Shown in pieces: positions 6,600-14,110 of a stretch of 19,288 nucleotides of DNA (positions are counted from its first letter, which is position 1; the number at the start of each line of letters is the position of its first letter). The notes beneath the pieces were generated by a model. It saw only the letters and a program-made list of their open reading frames with translations, searched no databases and was not told where the DNA came from. The DNA comes from Fervidobacterium sp. UBA5837 (GTDB lineage: Bacteria; Thermotogota; Thermotogae; Thermotogales; Fervidobacteriaceae). The DNA lies in the NCBI GenBank assembly GCA_002432805.1, contig DJGV01000018.1:1-19288 (forward strand), read 5' to 3'. Made by a program: the position numbers and the translations under genes.

Positions 6600-8324
6600 C
6601 TACAACTTAAATCTTCCGATGGAAGAGTCTAATCTTGAAAGTGATAGCATCATGTTATCTAGCCTTGTTGACAGAGTACCCAGTTGGTCAACAATTTCTC
6701 TCATAGATTGAGTTATCCTATCACTTTGGGATTCTACCTCAGAAATGCTATTAGTTATTTCATTCGCACTACCCATCATCTCTTCCGCAGAAGCACTTTG
6801 TTCTTCGCTATGGGCTGCTACTGTTTCAACTGCAGTAGTCAGTTCTGCTATGACAACTTCAAGTGTTGAGAAACTCGTACTAAGCAGTTCGTATCCCTCT
6901 TGGGTTGTCTGTAGTTCTTTCTTCAATGAGTTTATTTGCATACTCAGTTCATTGGAAGAAGACTCAACAAGTGAGATGGTGGATGTTATTGTATCGGTTG
7001 ATGATTTTGTCTGTTCTGCAAGTTTTCTAATCTCATCCGCAACCACCGCAAAACCACGTCCAGCCTCACCTGCTCTCGCTGCTTCTATCGCTGCGTTTAA
7101 TGCCAATAGATTTGTCTGCTCAGCTATAGAACGAACTGTCTCAATTATCGATCCTATATTTCGGGTTGAATCTGTGAGTTTGTTTATTCCCATTTCTAGT
7201 TCTTCATATTCCTTGAAAAATCCTGTTGTAATGCTTTTTACTTTTTCTAACTCATCAAAACTTTCTTTTGAATTATCTGCCAGATTTGTGGTAAGATTTT
7301 GAACTTTCTCTGCAAAGCTAGCAAGGGACTGTGCTTGAGTTGACAGATCTTCTATATTTTTCATGATCTCTTCAACTGCGCTTATTGTCCTTTCAATGCT
7401 TTGTTGCTGTCTTTCAACGGCGGAAAATGTATCTGTCGCATTAGCGTGGAATATTTCAAATTCTTTCTCCGTATATTCGGCTGTCTCTCTTGAATTAGCA
7501 GATATGCCTCGCACTTCTTTTAATATCGTGGATATGTTTTCAACCGCAATTTCCAATTCATTCGAGATGTATCCGAATTCGTCAACCGAATTTGTGTCTA
7601 TTTTTTCAGTTAGATTACCACTCGACATGTGACCAAAGTACTTGATCATATTTGGAATACTCGATAGAACATTTCTCGATATAACTATTACTAGCAAGAC
7701 TAATAGTAAATTCAATCCAGTACTCGTTATGACCAAATTTCGTTGTATTTCTTGACTTAACTCCATTTTTAATAATAGATATTTTAATATTATCGGCCCG
7801 ATCCACATCGATATGGAGAGAATGCTGACAGAAAGTTTTAGGACAGTTGGCATCATGAATTTCTCAAATAATTTACCGCTGAGTTGCTTTAGTACTCTGT
7901 TTCTCGAATACAGATACAGGTATATTGCTAGGATATTAACGTTAATGGCCAATGCCCCTCCCAATCTGATAATCATCGTCTGTGCTGGCATTGGTTGAAA
8001 TATTTCAGAGAAGAGGCCAATGAACGTTGCAGCAAGAAAGTTTGCAAAAAAGATTACCAACGAGGATACAATGGCATAGTTGAAATTCGATCTGTCAAAA
8101 AGTTTGTTGATGAGATGCCTTAAAAAGTACATAACTGCAATTCCGATAACACCTGCGGCAATTAAGAAACCAACGAGGATAATCCAGATGGGATACTTAC
8201 CAATCCCTGCAAAACCATAATATGATAAAAGAAGCATCGGTGGGTCGATCAGGAAAATGGTTATCAATGTTATCTTACTTAGAGAGCTCTGTAGAGCACT
8301 CCTTAAATCCGCACGATCATTCAT
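6600..8324 (-). CDS. Methyl-accepting chemotaxis protein with multi-pass membrane sensor
   Basis: The 574-residue protein has a standard cytoplasmic signalling half. Residues about 401-440 contain AEQTNLLALNAAIEAARAGEAGRGFAVVADEIRKLAEQT, quoted here in parts: the AEQTNLLALNAA segment and AGRGFAVVADEIR, which form the CheA/CheW-binding hairpin tip. Long coiled-coil methylation helices flank it. A HAMP-like linker lies at about 218-270. The sensor half is unusual: about six hydrophobic segments (roughly 18-38, 46-68, 83-105, 118-140, 160-186, 197-217) joined by short loops, with no large extracellular ligand domain. It may sense membrane state, a lipophilic ligand or light/redox through bound cofactors; nothing in the sequence decides. 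AAAGGAGAGG precedes the ATG. No C-terminal NWETF-type tether for CheR/CheB is present. No other che gene is in the window. Confidence 0.9.
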   Translation of the reverse strand: MNDRADLRSALQSSLSKITLITIFLIDPPMLLLSYYGFAGIGKYPIWIILVGFLIAAGVIGIAVMYFLRHLINKLFDRSNFNYAIVSSLVIFFANFLAATFIGLFSEIFQPMPAQTMIIRLGGALAINVNILAIYLYLYSRNRVLKQLSGKLFEKFMMPTVLKLSVSILSISMWIGPIILKYLLLKMELSQEIQRNLVITSTGLNLLLVLLVIVISRNVLSSIPNMIKYFGHMSSGNLTEKIDTNSVDEFGYISNELEIAVENISTILKEVRGISANSRETAEYTEKEFEIFHANATDTFSAVERQQQSIERTISAVEEIMKNIEDLSTQAQSLASFAEKVQNLTTNLADNSKESFDELEKVKSITTGFFKEYEELEMGINKLTDSTRNIGSIIETVRSIAEQTNLLALNAAIEAARAGEAGRGFAVVADEIRKLAEQTKSSTDTITSTISLVESSSNELSMQINSLKKELQTTQEGYELLSTSFSTLEVVIAELTTAVETVAAHSEEQSASAEEMMGSANEITNSISEVESQSDRITQSMREIVDQLGTLSTRLDNMMLSLSRLDSSIGRFKL

Positions 8325-8408
8325 TTCATCCTCTCCTTTTTTAGTGTATTGCTGTATGATGCATCTGCAATTCAGTTAAAACAAGTGATAAGATAAAAAG
8401 ATAAGTTG

Positions 8409-9143
8409 TCATCCAACGTACAAGGTCAAAAGAAAAAGGGCAAGAGAAGTACTGAGGTAAACGGTATCTGCAAACTCCCAGTTTAGTTCGTAATAATGGG
8501 TTCTTGGGTTCATACCGTATTTTCTGGCTCTAAGTGCCAGCGAGAGCTCTTCTGCCTTTCGAAGCGATGAGACTAAGAGTGGAATTATTATGCTCGATAT
8601 TGCAGTCAATCTGTTCCTGAATCCCTTTTCTGTGTACTTTGCGCCTCTGGCAGTTTGTGCTTTTATTATTCTATCTGTTTCATCTAGTAATACTGGAATG
8701 AATCTTATGGAAATTGAGATCATCATGCCAAAATCTTCTCTTGTCTCTTTCTTTATCCTGAAATACTTCAGCAGATCTACGATACCGCTTGCTGTAAGTA
8801 ATGGTGGTGTCGTGTAAGTTAGCATGGAGGCAAAGAGGAATATCAAGGATAATCTTAAGGCTATGTATAAACTACCGACCAGACCTGAGACGAAGTATTG
8901 GACAAGCGAAGCAAATGCTATGAGAAACCACATGCTCTTTAAACTTCGTAAGTAGATGATTGGGTGTATCTTTGAAAGTAGCATAAACACTATGAAAAAT
9001 GTTACTGGAACAATGTAATCACGAAGTTCTTTGACGAACATAATTGACGTAATACTGACCAGCGTTCCGATCAACTTTGCCCTTGGATCTAGCTGGTGCA
9101 AGATAGAATTTTTTGGTATGTATTTACCTATAGATAATTTCAA
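8409..9143 (-). CDS. ecfT: ECF transporter transmembrane subunit EcfT
   Basis: EcfT is the membrane scaffold that couples two ATPases (EcfA/EcfA') to a substrate-binding S component in vitamin and metal import. The 244 residues show LDPRAKL near the N-terminus, a family hallmark, several hydrophobic helices, and the two Ala-Arg coupling motifs in the C-terminal cytoplasmic helices: AQTARGA and ALRARKYG (the second with Lys where Gly is commoner). No EcfA or S component is in the window, so this is probably a shared, solitary T unit. The start is judged to be TTG 9143 because GAGGTG lies six bases before it; the in-frame GTG at 9152 is part of that ribosome-binding site. It lies 61 nt after the lysozyme-like gene and 84 nt before the chemoreceptor. 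Confidence 0.9.
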   Translation of the reverse strand: MKLSIGKYIPKNSILHQLDPRAKLIGTLVSITSIMFVKELRDYIVPVTFFIVFMLLSKIHPIIYLRSLKSMWFLIAFASLVQYFVSGLVGSLYIALRLSLIFLFASMLTYTTPPLLTASGIVDLLKYFRIKKETREDFGMMISISIRFIPVLLDETDRIIKAQTARGAKYTEKGFRNRLTAISSIIIPLLVSSLRKAEELSLALRARKYGMNPRTHYYELNWEFADTVYLSTSLALFLLTLYVG

Positions 9144-9156
9144 TTCTGCCACCTCG
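9141..9156 (-). promoter_or_regulatory. Shine-Dalgarno and TTG start of ecfT
   Basis: On the minus strand GAGGTG is followed by GCAGAA and then TTG, the same arrangement and spacing as at lysC. This sets the start three codons inside the open frame's first GTG. Confidence 0.65.
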
Positions 9157-9204
9157 TACAGTCTGTCTATGCGTTTGATGTGGTCAAATCGGGTAAATTC
9201 TTCA

Positions 9205-9777
9205 TCATTTCTTAGATTTCGTAGAACTATTGTTTGTGAAGTCTAAGTACTTTTGAACAACCAAAGTGTAGTTTTGGAAAAACTTAATTATGTACTCGTT
9301 GTATTTTGTGCTTCTTCCATTGTAAGATGAGACTGCTTTTATTATATCCCAATTATGTACATTTTTTAAGGTGAGATAAATATAACGATAAGCAATTTTC
9401 AACTGCCAATCAGGGTACTCTATCAAATCTACGTGGTTCCTATGTTGTTTTTTGAATTCTTTTACATCATCGTAGAAATTGGCAACGTAAAAGACTGCGT
9501 TTTCATGTAATTGGAAATATCCAACTGCCTTGCCTGAATCTCCGAAAACGTTCATAAAGTTTGTCTCACTAAGCCCAAATGCCAACATGAAGAGTGGGTC
9601 TATAACGTCCGGCACTTTTGTTGCTTCTTCTTCAAGTGTCTTAGCCAATGTCCTTGCATGGTTTTCCGGCACTTTTTGCTCTCTCAAGAATGAGTAAGCA
9701 AAATCTTGCAATGTAGCAGAGAAAACTATTTGCGCAAATATGATCGCAAATATCGCTACAAATGCTCTCTTTTTCAT
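9205..9777 (-). CDS. Exported lysozyme-like / lytic transglycosylase (SLT-type) protein
   Basis: The 190-residue product begins MKKRAFVAIFAIIFAQIVFSA, a clear signal peptide with likely cleavage near residue 21, so it acts in the periplasm. The body resembles soluble lytic transglycosylases: LAFGLSETNF places the presumed catalytic Glu71, GKAVGYFQLHENA corresponds to the GLMQ segment, and KAVSSYNGRSTKY to the AAYNAG motif. Both later motifs deviate from consensus, so peptidoglycan cleavage is likely but not certain. Family enzymes cut the glycan strand to give 1,6-anhydromuramyl ends. ATG 9777 is preceded by GGAGGTGA. It follows the SAM adenosyltransferase by 41 nt and is probably in the same transcript; a shared function with it is not obvious. 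Confidence 0.72.
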   Translation of the reverse strand: MKKRAFVAIFAIIFAQIVFSATLQDFAYSFLREQKVPENHARTLAKTLEEEATKVPDVIDPLFMLAFGLSETNFMNVFGDSGKAVGYFQLHENAVFYVANFYDDVKEFKKQHRNHVDLIEYPDWQLKIAYRYIYLTLKNVHNWDIIKAVSSYNGRSTKYNEYIIKFFQNYTLVVQKYLDFTNNSSTKSKK

Positions 9778-9818
9778 ACGTCACCTCCAGACATTTGTTA
9801 CTTTTTGTTTCTTCATGT

Positions 9819-10577
9819 TCAGAATACTATTTCTACCTCACTTCCTTCTGAAACTCTCAATTTCTCTCTTGCCATTCCTTTGTTTAGAGCTATCTCTAGA
9901 TATCCTGTACTGTCTTCGTGTATAAGCAGCTCTCCTTCGTCAACATCTGCGTATGTTTCAACAACTGGGATTTGTAGGGTCTTGTTTCCTATCTTTAGTT
10001 TTACACTTTCTTTGTTTTCAATCCACGAGAATGGTATATTTGTCTCGATATTTCCAAATCTATCGAAATATGCAATCTCACCGTACACGGTATTCTGAAT
10101 GATGGTAGCTTTCCTATATGGTAACGTTGCATAGTTCGGCAACCTCGTTCCCAGCTCGTTGAAAACGCCTTTGGCGATGTAGGCCGCTGCTGGTGCGAAT
10201 ATGTCCCTACCATGGAATGTTTTCGATGTTCCAACATGGTACTTTTTGTTTGTTAAATCAATGATATTCTTCGGTTGGTACCTTTCGAGTACGAGTGTAA
10301 AAATACCGTTGTCTGGCCCAACAAAATGAAATTTTTCCGTTTCGATTGCGATTGCTCTTCTCGCAGTTCCAACACCGTAGTCAACAACCGTCAAAAAGAT
10401 TGTCTTTTCTGGAAACCAATCGATGCTTCTGCCCAATATGTGCATTGCCTCTCGCACGTTGTACGGTGTTACGTTATGCGTAAGGTCTACAATCTCTGTA
10501 TCTGAGATACCTCTAATTACGCCTTTACACATTCCAACGTAATGCGAATTACCCCAATCTGTCATGAAAACTATCAT
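9819..10577 (-). CDS. SAM hydroxide adenosyltransferase (DUF62 family)
   Basis: Members of this family split S-adenosylmethionine with water into adenosine and methionine; halogenating relatives are the fluorinase and chlorinase. The 252 residues contain TDWG at 6-9 (usually TDFG), DLTHNVTPYNV at 31-41, VVDYGVGTARRA at 64-75, GPDNGIFT at 87-94, TFHGRDIFAPAAA at 120-132 and FGNIETNI near 183. The Asp-Arg-His water-activating set of the hydrolases can be placed at Asp66, Arg73/74 and His122. Tyr67 replaces the usual Pro of VVDPGVG. The insertion loop typical of fluorinases is not evident. ATG 10577 is preferred because AAAGGAG lies seven bases upstream; an in-frame ATG exists nine codons earlier. 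The protein lies between the M20 hydrolase and the lysozyme-like gene. Confidence 0.88.
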   Translation of the reverse strand: MIVFMTDWGNSHYVGMCKGVIRGISDTEIVDLTHNVTPYNVREAMHILGRSIDWFPEKTIFLTVVDYGVGTARRAIAIETEKFHFVGPDNGIFTLVLERYQPKNIIDLTNKKYHVGTSKTFHGRDIFAPAAAYIAKGVFNELGTRLPNYATLPYRKATIIQNTVYGEIAYFDRFGNIETNIPFSWIENKESVKLKIGNKTLQIPVVETYADVDEGELLIHEDSTGYLEIALNKGMAREKLRVSEGSEVEIVF

Positions 10578-10639
10578 ATAGCCACTCCTTTCTCTCTTCT
10601 TCATTTCGTTTGTCTTCTATCGTAGCGACATAAGAATCC

Positions 10640-11746
10640 TTAGTTAATTGAATTCCATAGTTCATTCAACCATTTTACCATTGAATCTGTTAAGAACGGT
10701 ACCACTTCATCATCCGGTAGAAAATGTGGATTGTGGAGTCCATGTGACTGTTCTTTTGTTCTAACACCGGCCCAAAACATCAAAGAAGGATATTTCATTG
10801 TGAAAAAGCCAAAATCTTCCCCTGTATATTTCATACCACAGTCGATGTACCTAAGATTAGCAGATGAAGTAAAGCACTTAAACAAACTAAGTATTTCCTC
10901 ATCATTTACAACAGGTGGGTAGAGGCTGCCCCTTTCCAATGTACCACCGTAATTTATCAACGTTTTTTCAATTTCTGAAAATGTATCGACTACCAATTCT
11001 AATTTCTCGCCCCTTATCGAACCTTCCACTTGTGCAAAGTCAGCTACAACGTTTCTTACGCTACCTGCAAACATTTTACCAAATCCGACTAACAATCTTG
11101 AACCTGTAGAATCGTTATCATACGGGTTATTGTAAAAATAGTTTAGAAAAGCAACTGCATTTTTCATTGCATCTATACCGTTCTGTTTTTGAGCAATGTG
11201 TGCAGATCTTCCTCTAAACTTTGCTGTTATCTCCATCGCACAAGCAAATAGCGTACCACTCGACGAAGCAACCTCACCTAAAGCGTATTCATCTGTGACA
11301 TGAAGGGCAGTTGCGCATGCTATTTTATACTTCTCACGCATTTCGTCTATCACATATTTAGCTCCACCTATCGTCTCTTCAGCTGGCTGAAAAACAAAGA
11401 CAAAATTACCTGGCATATCTTCTTCGATTATCCTTTTTATAACGCCATACATCACCGACATATGTATATCATGACCACAAGCATGCATGTTGTTGTTCCG
11501 AGATGAGAACTCACAACCAGTGTCTTCCGTAATCGGTAATGCATCCATATCTGCTCTGTAAAGTATAGACGGTTTATTCTTTTCTCTCTCAATGTAGACT
11601 AATAAACCAGTCTTGGCAATTTTCACCGGATGCAGTCCCAGATTCTCCAAGTTCTCTTCAAGGATGGCTTGGGTGGAGAATTCGTTGAACGCCAATTCTG
11701 GATTCATATGGAGTTTGTGTCTCAGTTCAATTGGTGATATTGCCAT
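10640..11746 (-). CDS. M20D family amidohydrolase, candidate N-acetyl-diaminopimelate deacetylase
   Basis: This 368-residue metal-dependent hydrolase belongs to the aminoacylase/IAA-amino acid hydrolase group. Metal and catalytic positions are visible: RADMDALP at 64-71, Cys90, His92 and Asp93 in MHACGHDIH, the Glu123-Glu124 pair in QPAEET, His149 in ALHVTDE, and a C-terminal His in GLHNPHFLPDDE. A lid/dimerisation domain (from about 165 to 275) interrupts the catalytic domain. Family members remove acyl groups from amino acids. Because the window encodes DapH and a matching aminotransferase but no deacetylase in that operon, the missing N-acetyl-DAP deacetylase is the favoured role; a general aminoacylase is the alternative. 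The frame runs upstream from TTG 11782, but ATG 11746 is chosen, with GGAGGG ten bases before it. It is the first gene after the promoter at 11869-11896. Confidence 0.85.
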   Translation of the reverse strand: MAISPIELRHKLHMNPELAFNEFSTQAILEENLENLGLHPVKIAKTGLLVYIEREKNKPSILYRADMDALPITEDTGCEFSSRNNNMHACGHDIHMSVMYGVIKRIIEEDMPGNFVFVFQPAEETIGGAKYVIDEMREKYKIACATALHVTDEYALGEVASSSGTLFACAMEITAKFRGRSAHIAQKQNGIDAMKNAVAFLNYFYNNPYDNDSTGSRLLVGFGKMFAGSVRNVVADFAQVEGSIRGEKLELVVDTFSEIEKTLINYGGTLERGSLYPPVVNDEEILSLFKCFTSSANLRYIDCGMKYTGEDFGFFTMKYPSLMFWAGVRTKEQSHGLHNPHFLPDDEVVPFLTDSMVKWLNELWNSIN

Positions 11747-11868
11747 ATGCTTACATCCCTCCAATTTTTTTAATTCTTTCAATTTGTGATTAAGTTATAA
11801 CGTACTTTTAGTGTCTTTCTCAAAAACTGCAATCTCAATTTTAGCACTTACTAGTATACCAATTCATT

Positions 11869-11896
11869 ATTATATCAAATTATGTGAGAAAGTAAA
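11869..11896 (-). promoter_or_regulatory. Promoter of the M20-DUF62-lysozyme-ecfT transcription unit
   Basis: On the minus strand TTTACT (11896-11891) and TATAAT (11874-11869) are 16 bases apart. TG at 11877-11876 gives an extended -10 (TGATATAAT). The predicted start near 11862 leaves a leader of about 115 nt before ATG 11746. Confidence 0.6.
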
Positions 11897-11899
11897 AAT

Positions 11900-11926
11900 A
11901 AAAAAAGTGCACCAAATTTGGTGCAC
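11900..11926 (-). terminator. Rho-independent terminator of the EF-hand-like gene
   Basis: GTGCACCAAATTTGGTGCAC (11907-11926) is a perfect 20-bp palindrome. Read on the minus strand it is followed by seven T and then a T-rich stretch. It lies just after the stop at 11953 and directly abuts the -35 of the next promoter. Confidence 0.85.
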
Positions 11927-11952
11927 ATAATGGTGGGTTTATGCGGTGTTGT

Positions 11953-12840
11953 TCACACCTTTATATCTATTTGTCGTATAGTCCCAACTGTTCCATCTTC
12001 GGAAAGATAAACTCCGGAAGACCTTACCATGTGATCTTCGTAATCAAAAGGTGTTGAAACATTACCAAGGAATATTGCACCAACGTTTAAGTCTAATAGA
12101 CCGACTAGTTTCTCTTTTCCTTGTTCGTTTGTTGTCCAGATCTTCAATTTAAGGAATTCCAAATCGTTTTCGTCTATCCAGTTGTTTTTATCACTGTCAA
12201 ATTGTGATAGTTCCGAAAATCCATCATTCGTTTGTGGGCCGAAAAGTTCTTTGGCGTCATCAACGTAGCCATTATTATTCTTATCGTATACAAGAAAACC
12301 GTTTTCTCCACCTATATAGAATTTTTCATTTTGACCATCAAAATTCAAATCCAATTCAGCTAATTTCTTTTCGGAAGAATTGTTACCGAGTTTCAAAACT
12401 AATGGATCAGTCGTCTTTCCAGATGTTTTACTGTAAGAGTACTCCAATTTGAACTGTTCAAACTTGGCAGAAAAGTTGATTTCTCTTCCATCCTTTGTCT
12501 TTACGTAACCTTGCGCAGTGAAATTTGATCGCTGTACATCTAAGCTTTCTTGTTCGTTTGTGAATTCAACAACTTCTTGACCCTTCTTTTGATTCACTTC
12601 GACATCGTACGTTGAACTTGGCAGATAAAGCTTTATCTTCCTGCCGGTCAACTTTTCGATCATTGCCACCAGTATCTTTATCTTTTGGAGTGTCCTTTCA
12701 TCGATTTCAGGTTTCTTTTCAGTTACAGTAACTTCCAGTGTATCTGGCGTTTTGTATCTCCTAACTTGCTGAGATACTTTGGAATAGTTTATGGAAAGAT
12801 TCTCCGATGCAAGTTCTACCTTGTAATCATCGATCTTCAT
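11953..12840 (-). CDS. Hypothetical protein with two EF-hand-like calcium-binding loops
   Basis: The 295-residue product has no signal peptide or membrane segment and is highly polar. A helical stretch at about 45-66 (ERTLQKIKILVAMIEKLTG) precedes a beta-rich middle. The C-terminal third has the layout found near the ends of large calcium-binding proteins: GFLVYDKNNNGYVDDAKELFG, with a loop at Asp186-x-Asn188-x-Asn190-x-Tyr192-x-Asp194, then ELSQFDSDKNNWIDENDLEF, with Asp215-x-Asp217-x-Asn219-x-Trp221-x-Asp223 and Asp226. A third, poorer DxNxDG loop is at 164-169. Calcium binding is therefore likely; the biological role is not known. It is a single-gene unit with its own terminator, divergent from the exported esterase. 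GGTGAT precedes the ATG by about six bases. Confidence 0.75.
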   Translation of the reverse strand: MKIDDYKVELASENLSINYSKVSQQVRRYKTPDTLEVTVTEKKPEIDERTLQKIKILVAMIEKLTGRKIKLYLPSSTYDVEVNQKKGQEVVEFTNEQESLDVQRSNFTAQGYVKTKDGREINFSAKFEQFKLEYSYSKTSGKTTDPLVLKLGNNSSEKKLAELDLNFDGQNEKFYIGGENGFLVYDKNNNGYVDDAKELFGPQTNDGFSELSQFDSDKNNWIDENDLEFLKLKIWTTNEQGKEKLVGLLDLNVGAIFLGNVSTPFDYEDHMVRSSGVYLSEDGTVGTIRQIDIKV

Positions 12841-12896
12841 TTTTCATCACCATACTTGCTATGTTTTTGATTCTTCGTATATCTTATCGACAAAAA

Positions 12897-12905
12897 TGAT
12901 ATAAT
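12897..12905 (+). promoter_or_regulatory. Extended -10 promoter for the esterase unit
   Basis: TGATATAAT (TG at 12897, TATAAT at 12900-12905) lies about 38 nt before the esterase ATG, the same extended -10 as at 11869-11877. No good -35 is present 16-18 bases upstream, which is tolerated for extended -10 promoters. Confidence 0.5.
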
Positions 12906-12942
12906 AATTAGTGAGGAAATGATTGACTGGTAGAGGTGAGAC

Positions 12943-14100
12943 ATGCGCGACTTCAAATTCCTTGTTTTGATATCCATACTTACAGTTACAACGTTGCTTG
13001 GTTACAGTGTTACTTTTATCCTAGAAGCTCCCGTTTATACACCAAACGACGAATCAATATACTTAGCTGGAAACTTCAACAACTGGAATCCGAAAGATGA
13101 AAAATACATGTTTGCTAAGGAGTATGATCATTATTCGATTACTGTTGAACTCAGTGGAAACATCGAATTCAAGTTCACTAGGGGTTCTTGGGAAAGTGTT
13201 GAAAAGGGACAAAGCGGTCAGGAGATTGCAAATAGAACGTTGTATGTTGACAAAGATATGGTGATTCAATTAGAAATCATGCATTGGAGGGATTTTGTGG
13301 AAAGGCGTCAAGTTAATTTGAGAAATACTTACACGGGGAACATCAAATTACTCAAGGATTTTTATTCACCACAGTTGGAAAATTACAGAGATGTGATCAT
13401 CTATCTGCCATCAAATTATGAAAGCAGTGGAGAATGTTACGGCGTGATGTACATGCACGATGGTCAGAACGTCTTCGATGCCACAACCTCGTTTGCAGGT
13501 GTAGAGTGGAGCGCTGATGAGACAGCTCAAGAACTCATAAATAGTGGGAGTATCAGACCAATTATTATAGTTGGTATTTACAACAAGGGAGTAGACAGAT
13601 TAAATGAATATTCACCTTGGATTGATGAAAAGTACGGTGGTGGAGAGGGTGATTTGTATGCACAATTCATAGTAGAGACTTTGAAACCGTACATAGATTC
13701 GAATTTTAGAACACTTCCTGACAGAGAAAACACAGCGATCACTGGTTCGTCAATGGGTGGACTCATTTCTTTGTACATGGGTGTCAAGTACAACGATGTA
13801 TTTTCGAAAATTGGGGTTATGAGCCCTGCATTTTGGTTTGCAAACGGTGAGATCATGAATTATGTAAAGAATGCGAATTTCGAAAAGCAGACTAAGATTT
13901 ACATGGACATAGGAACTGCTGAAGGTAACGATGCAACAGTCTATTTGGAAGGCAGCCGCATGATGTATGAGGTTCTGCTGTCAAAAGCGAATGTGGAATT
14001 GTCTTACATAGAGGAAAAAGGTGGAACGCACTCTGAAAGTGCTTGGGCAGGAAGGTTGCCACAACTCTTAACTTATTTCTTTGGAAGAACATCAAAGTGA
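12943..14100 (+). CDS. Exported esterase with N-terminal glycogen-binding-like (CBM48-type) domain
   Basis: The 385-residue protein begins with a signal peptide or membrane anchor (residues 1-22, FLVLISILTVTTLLGYS). Residues about 24-110 form a beta domain with IYLAGNFNNWNP, the signature of AMPK/isoamylase-type glycogen-binding modules. From about 128 an alpha/beta hydrolase of the esterase D / Fes group follows: VIIYLPSNYE, MYMHDGQNVFD, the nucleophile Ser270 in TGSSMGGL, and a terminal GGTHSESAW with His363. The acid is probably one of Asp322, Glu327 or Asp330. The combination suggests removal of acyl groups from a polysaccharide or its breakdown products at the cell surface; the substrate is unknown. 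GAGGTGAG precedes ATG 12943. The next gene starts 10 nt after its stop, so they share a transcript. Confidence 0.85.
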   Translation: MRDFKFLVLISILTVTTLLGYSVTFILEAPVYTPNDESIYLAGNFNNWNPKDEKYMFAKEYDHYSITVELSGNIEFKFTRGSWESVEKGQSGQEIANRTLYVDKDMVIQLEIMHWRDFVERRQVNLRNTYTGNIKLLKDFYSPQLENYRDVIIYLPSNYESSGECYGVMYMHDGQNVFDATTSFAGVEWSADETAQELINSGSIRPIIIVGIYNKGVDRLNEYSPWIDEKYGGGEGDLYAQFIVETLKPYIDSNFRTLPDRENTAITGSSMGGLISLYMGVKYNDVFSKIGVMSPAFWFANGEIMNYVKNANFEKQTKIYMDIGTAEGNDATVYLEGSRMMYEVLLSKANVELSYIEEKGGTHSESAWAGRLPQLLTYFFGRTSK

Positions 14101-14110
14101 GGTGAAGGAG

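Noticed and set aside
6745..7302. 185-residue plus-strand open frame opposite the chemoreceptor
   Set aside because: Shadow of the coiled-coil signalling region; Ser/Val-rich because it reads the complement of Glu/Ala/Thr codons. No start signal.
9819..10577. Fluorinase/chlorinase instead of SAM hydrolase
   Set aside because: The Asp/Arg/His positions of the hydroxide adenosyltransferases are present and the fluorinase insertion is not evident, so the hydrolase reading is preferred.
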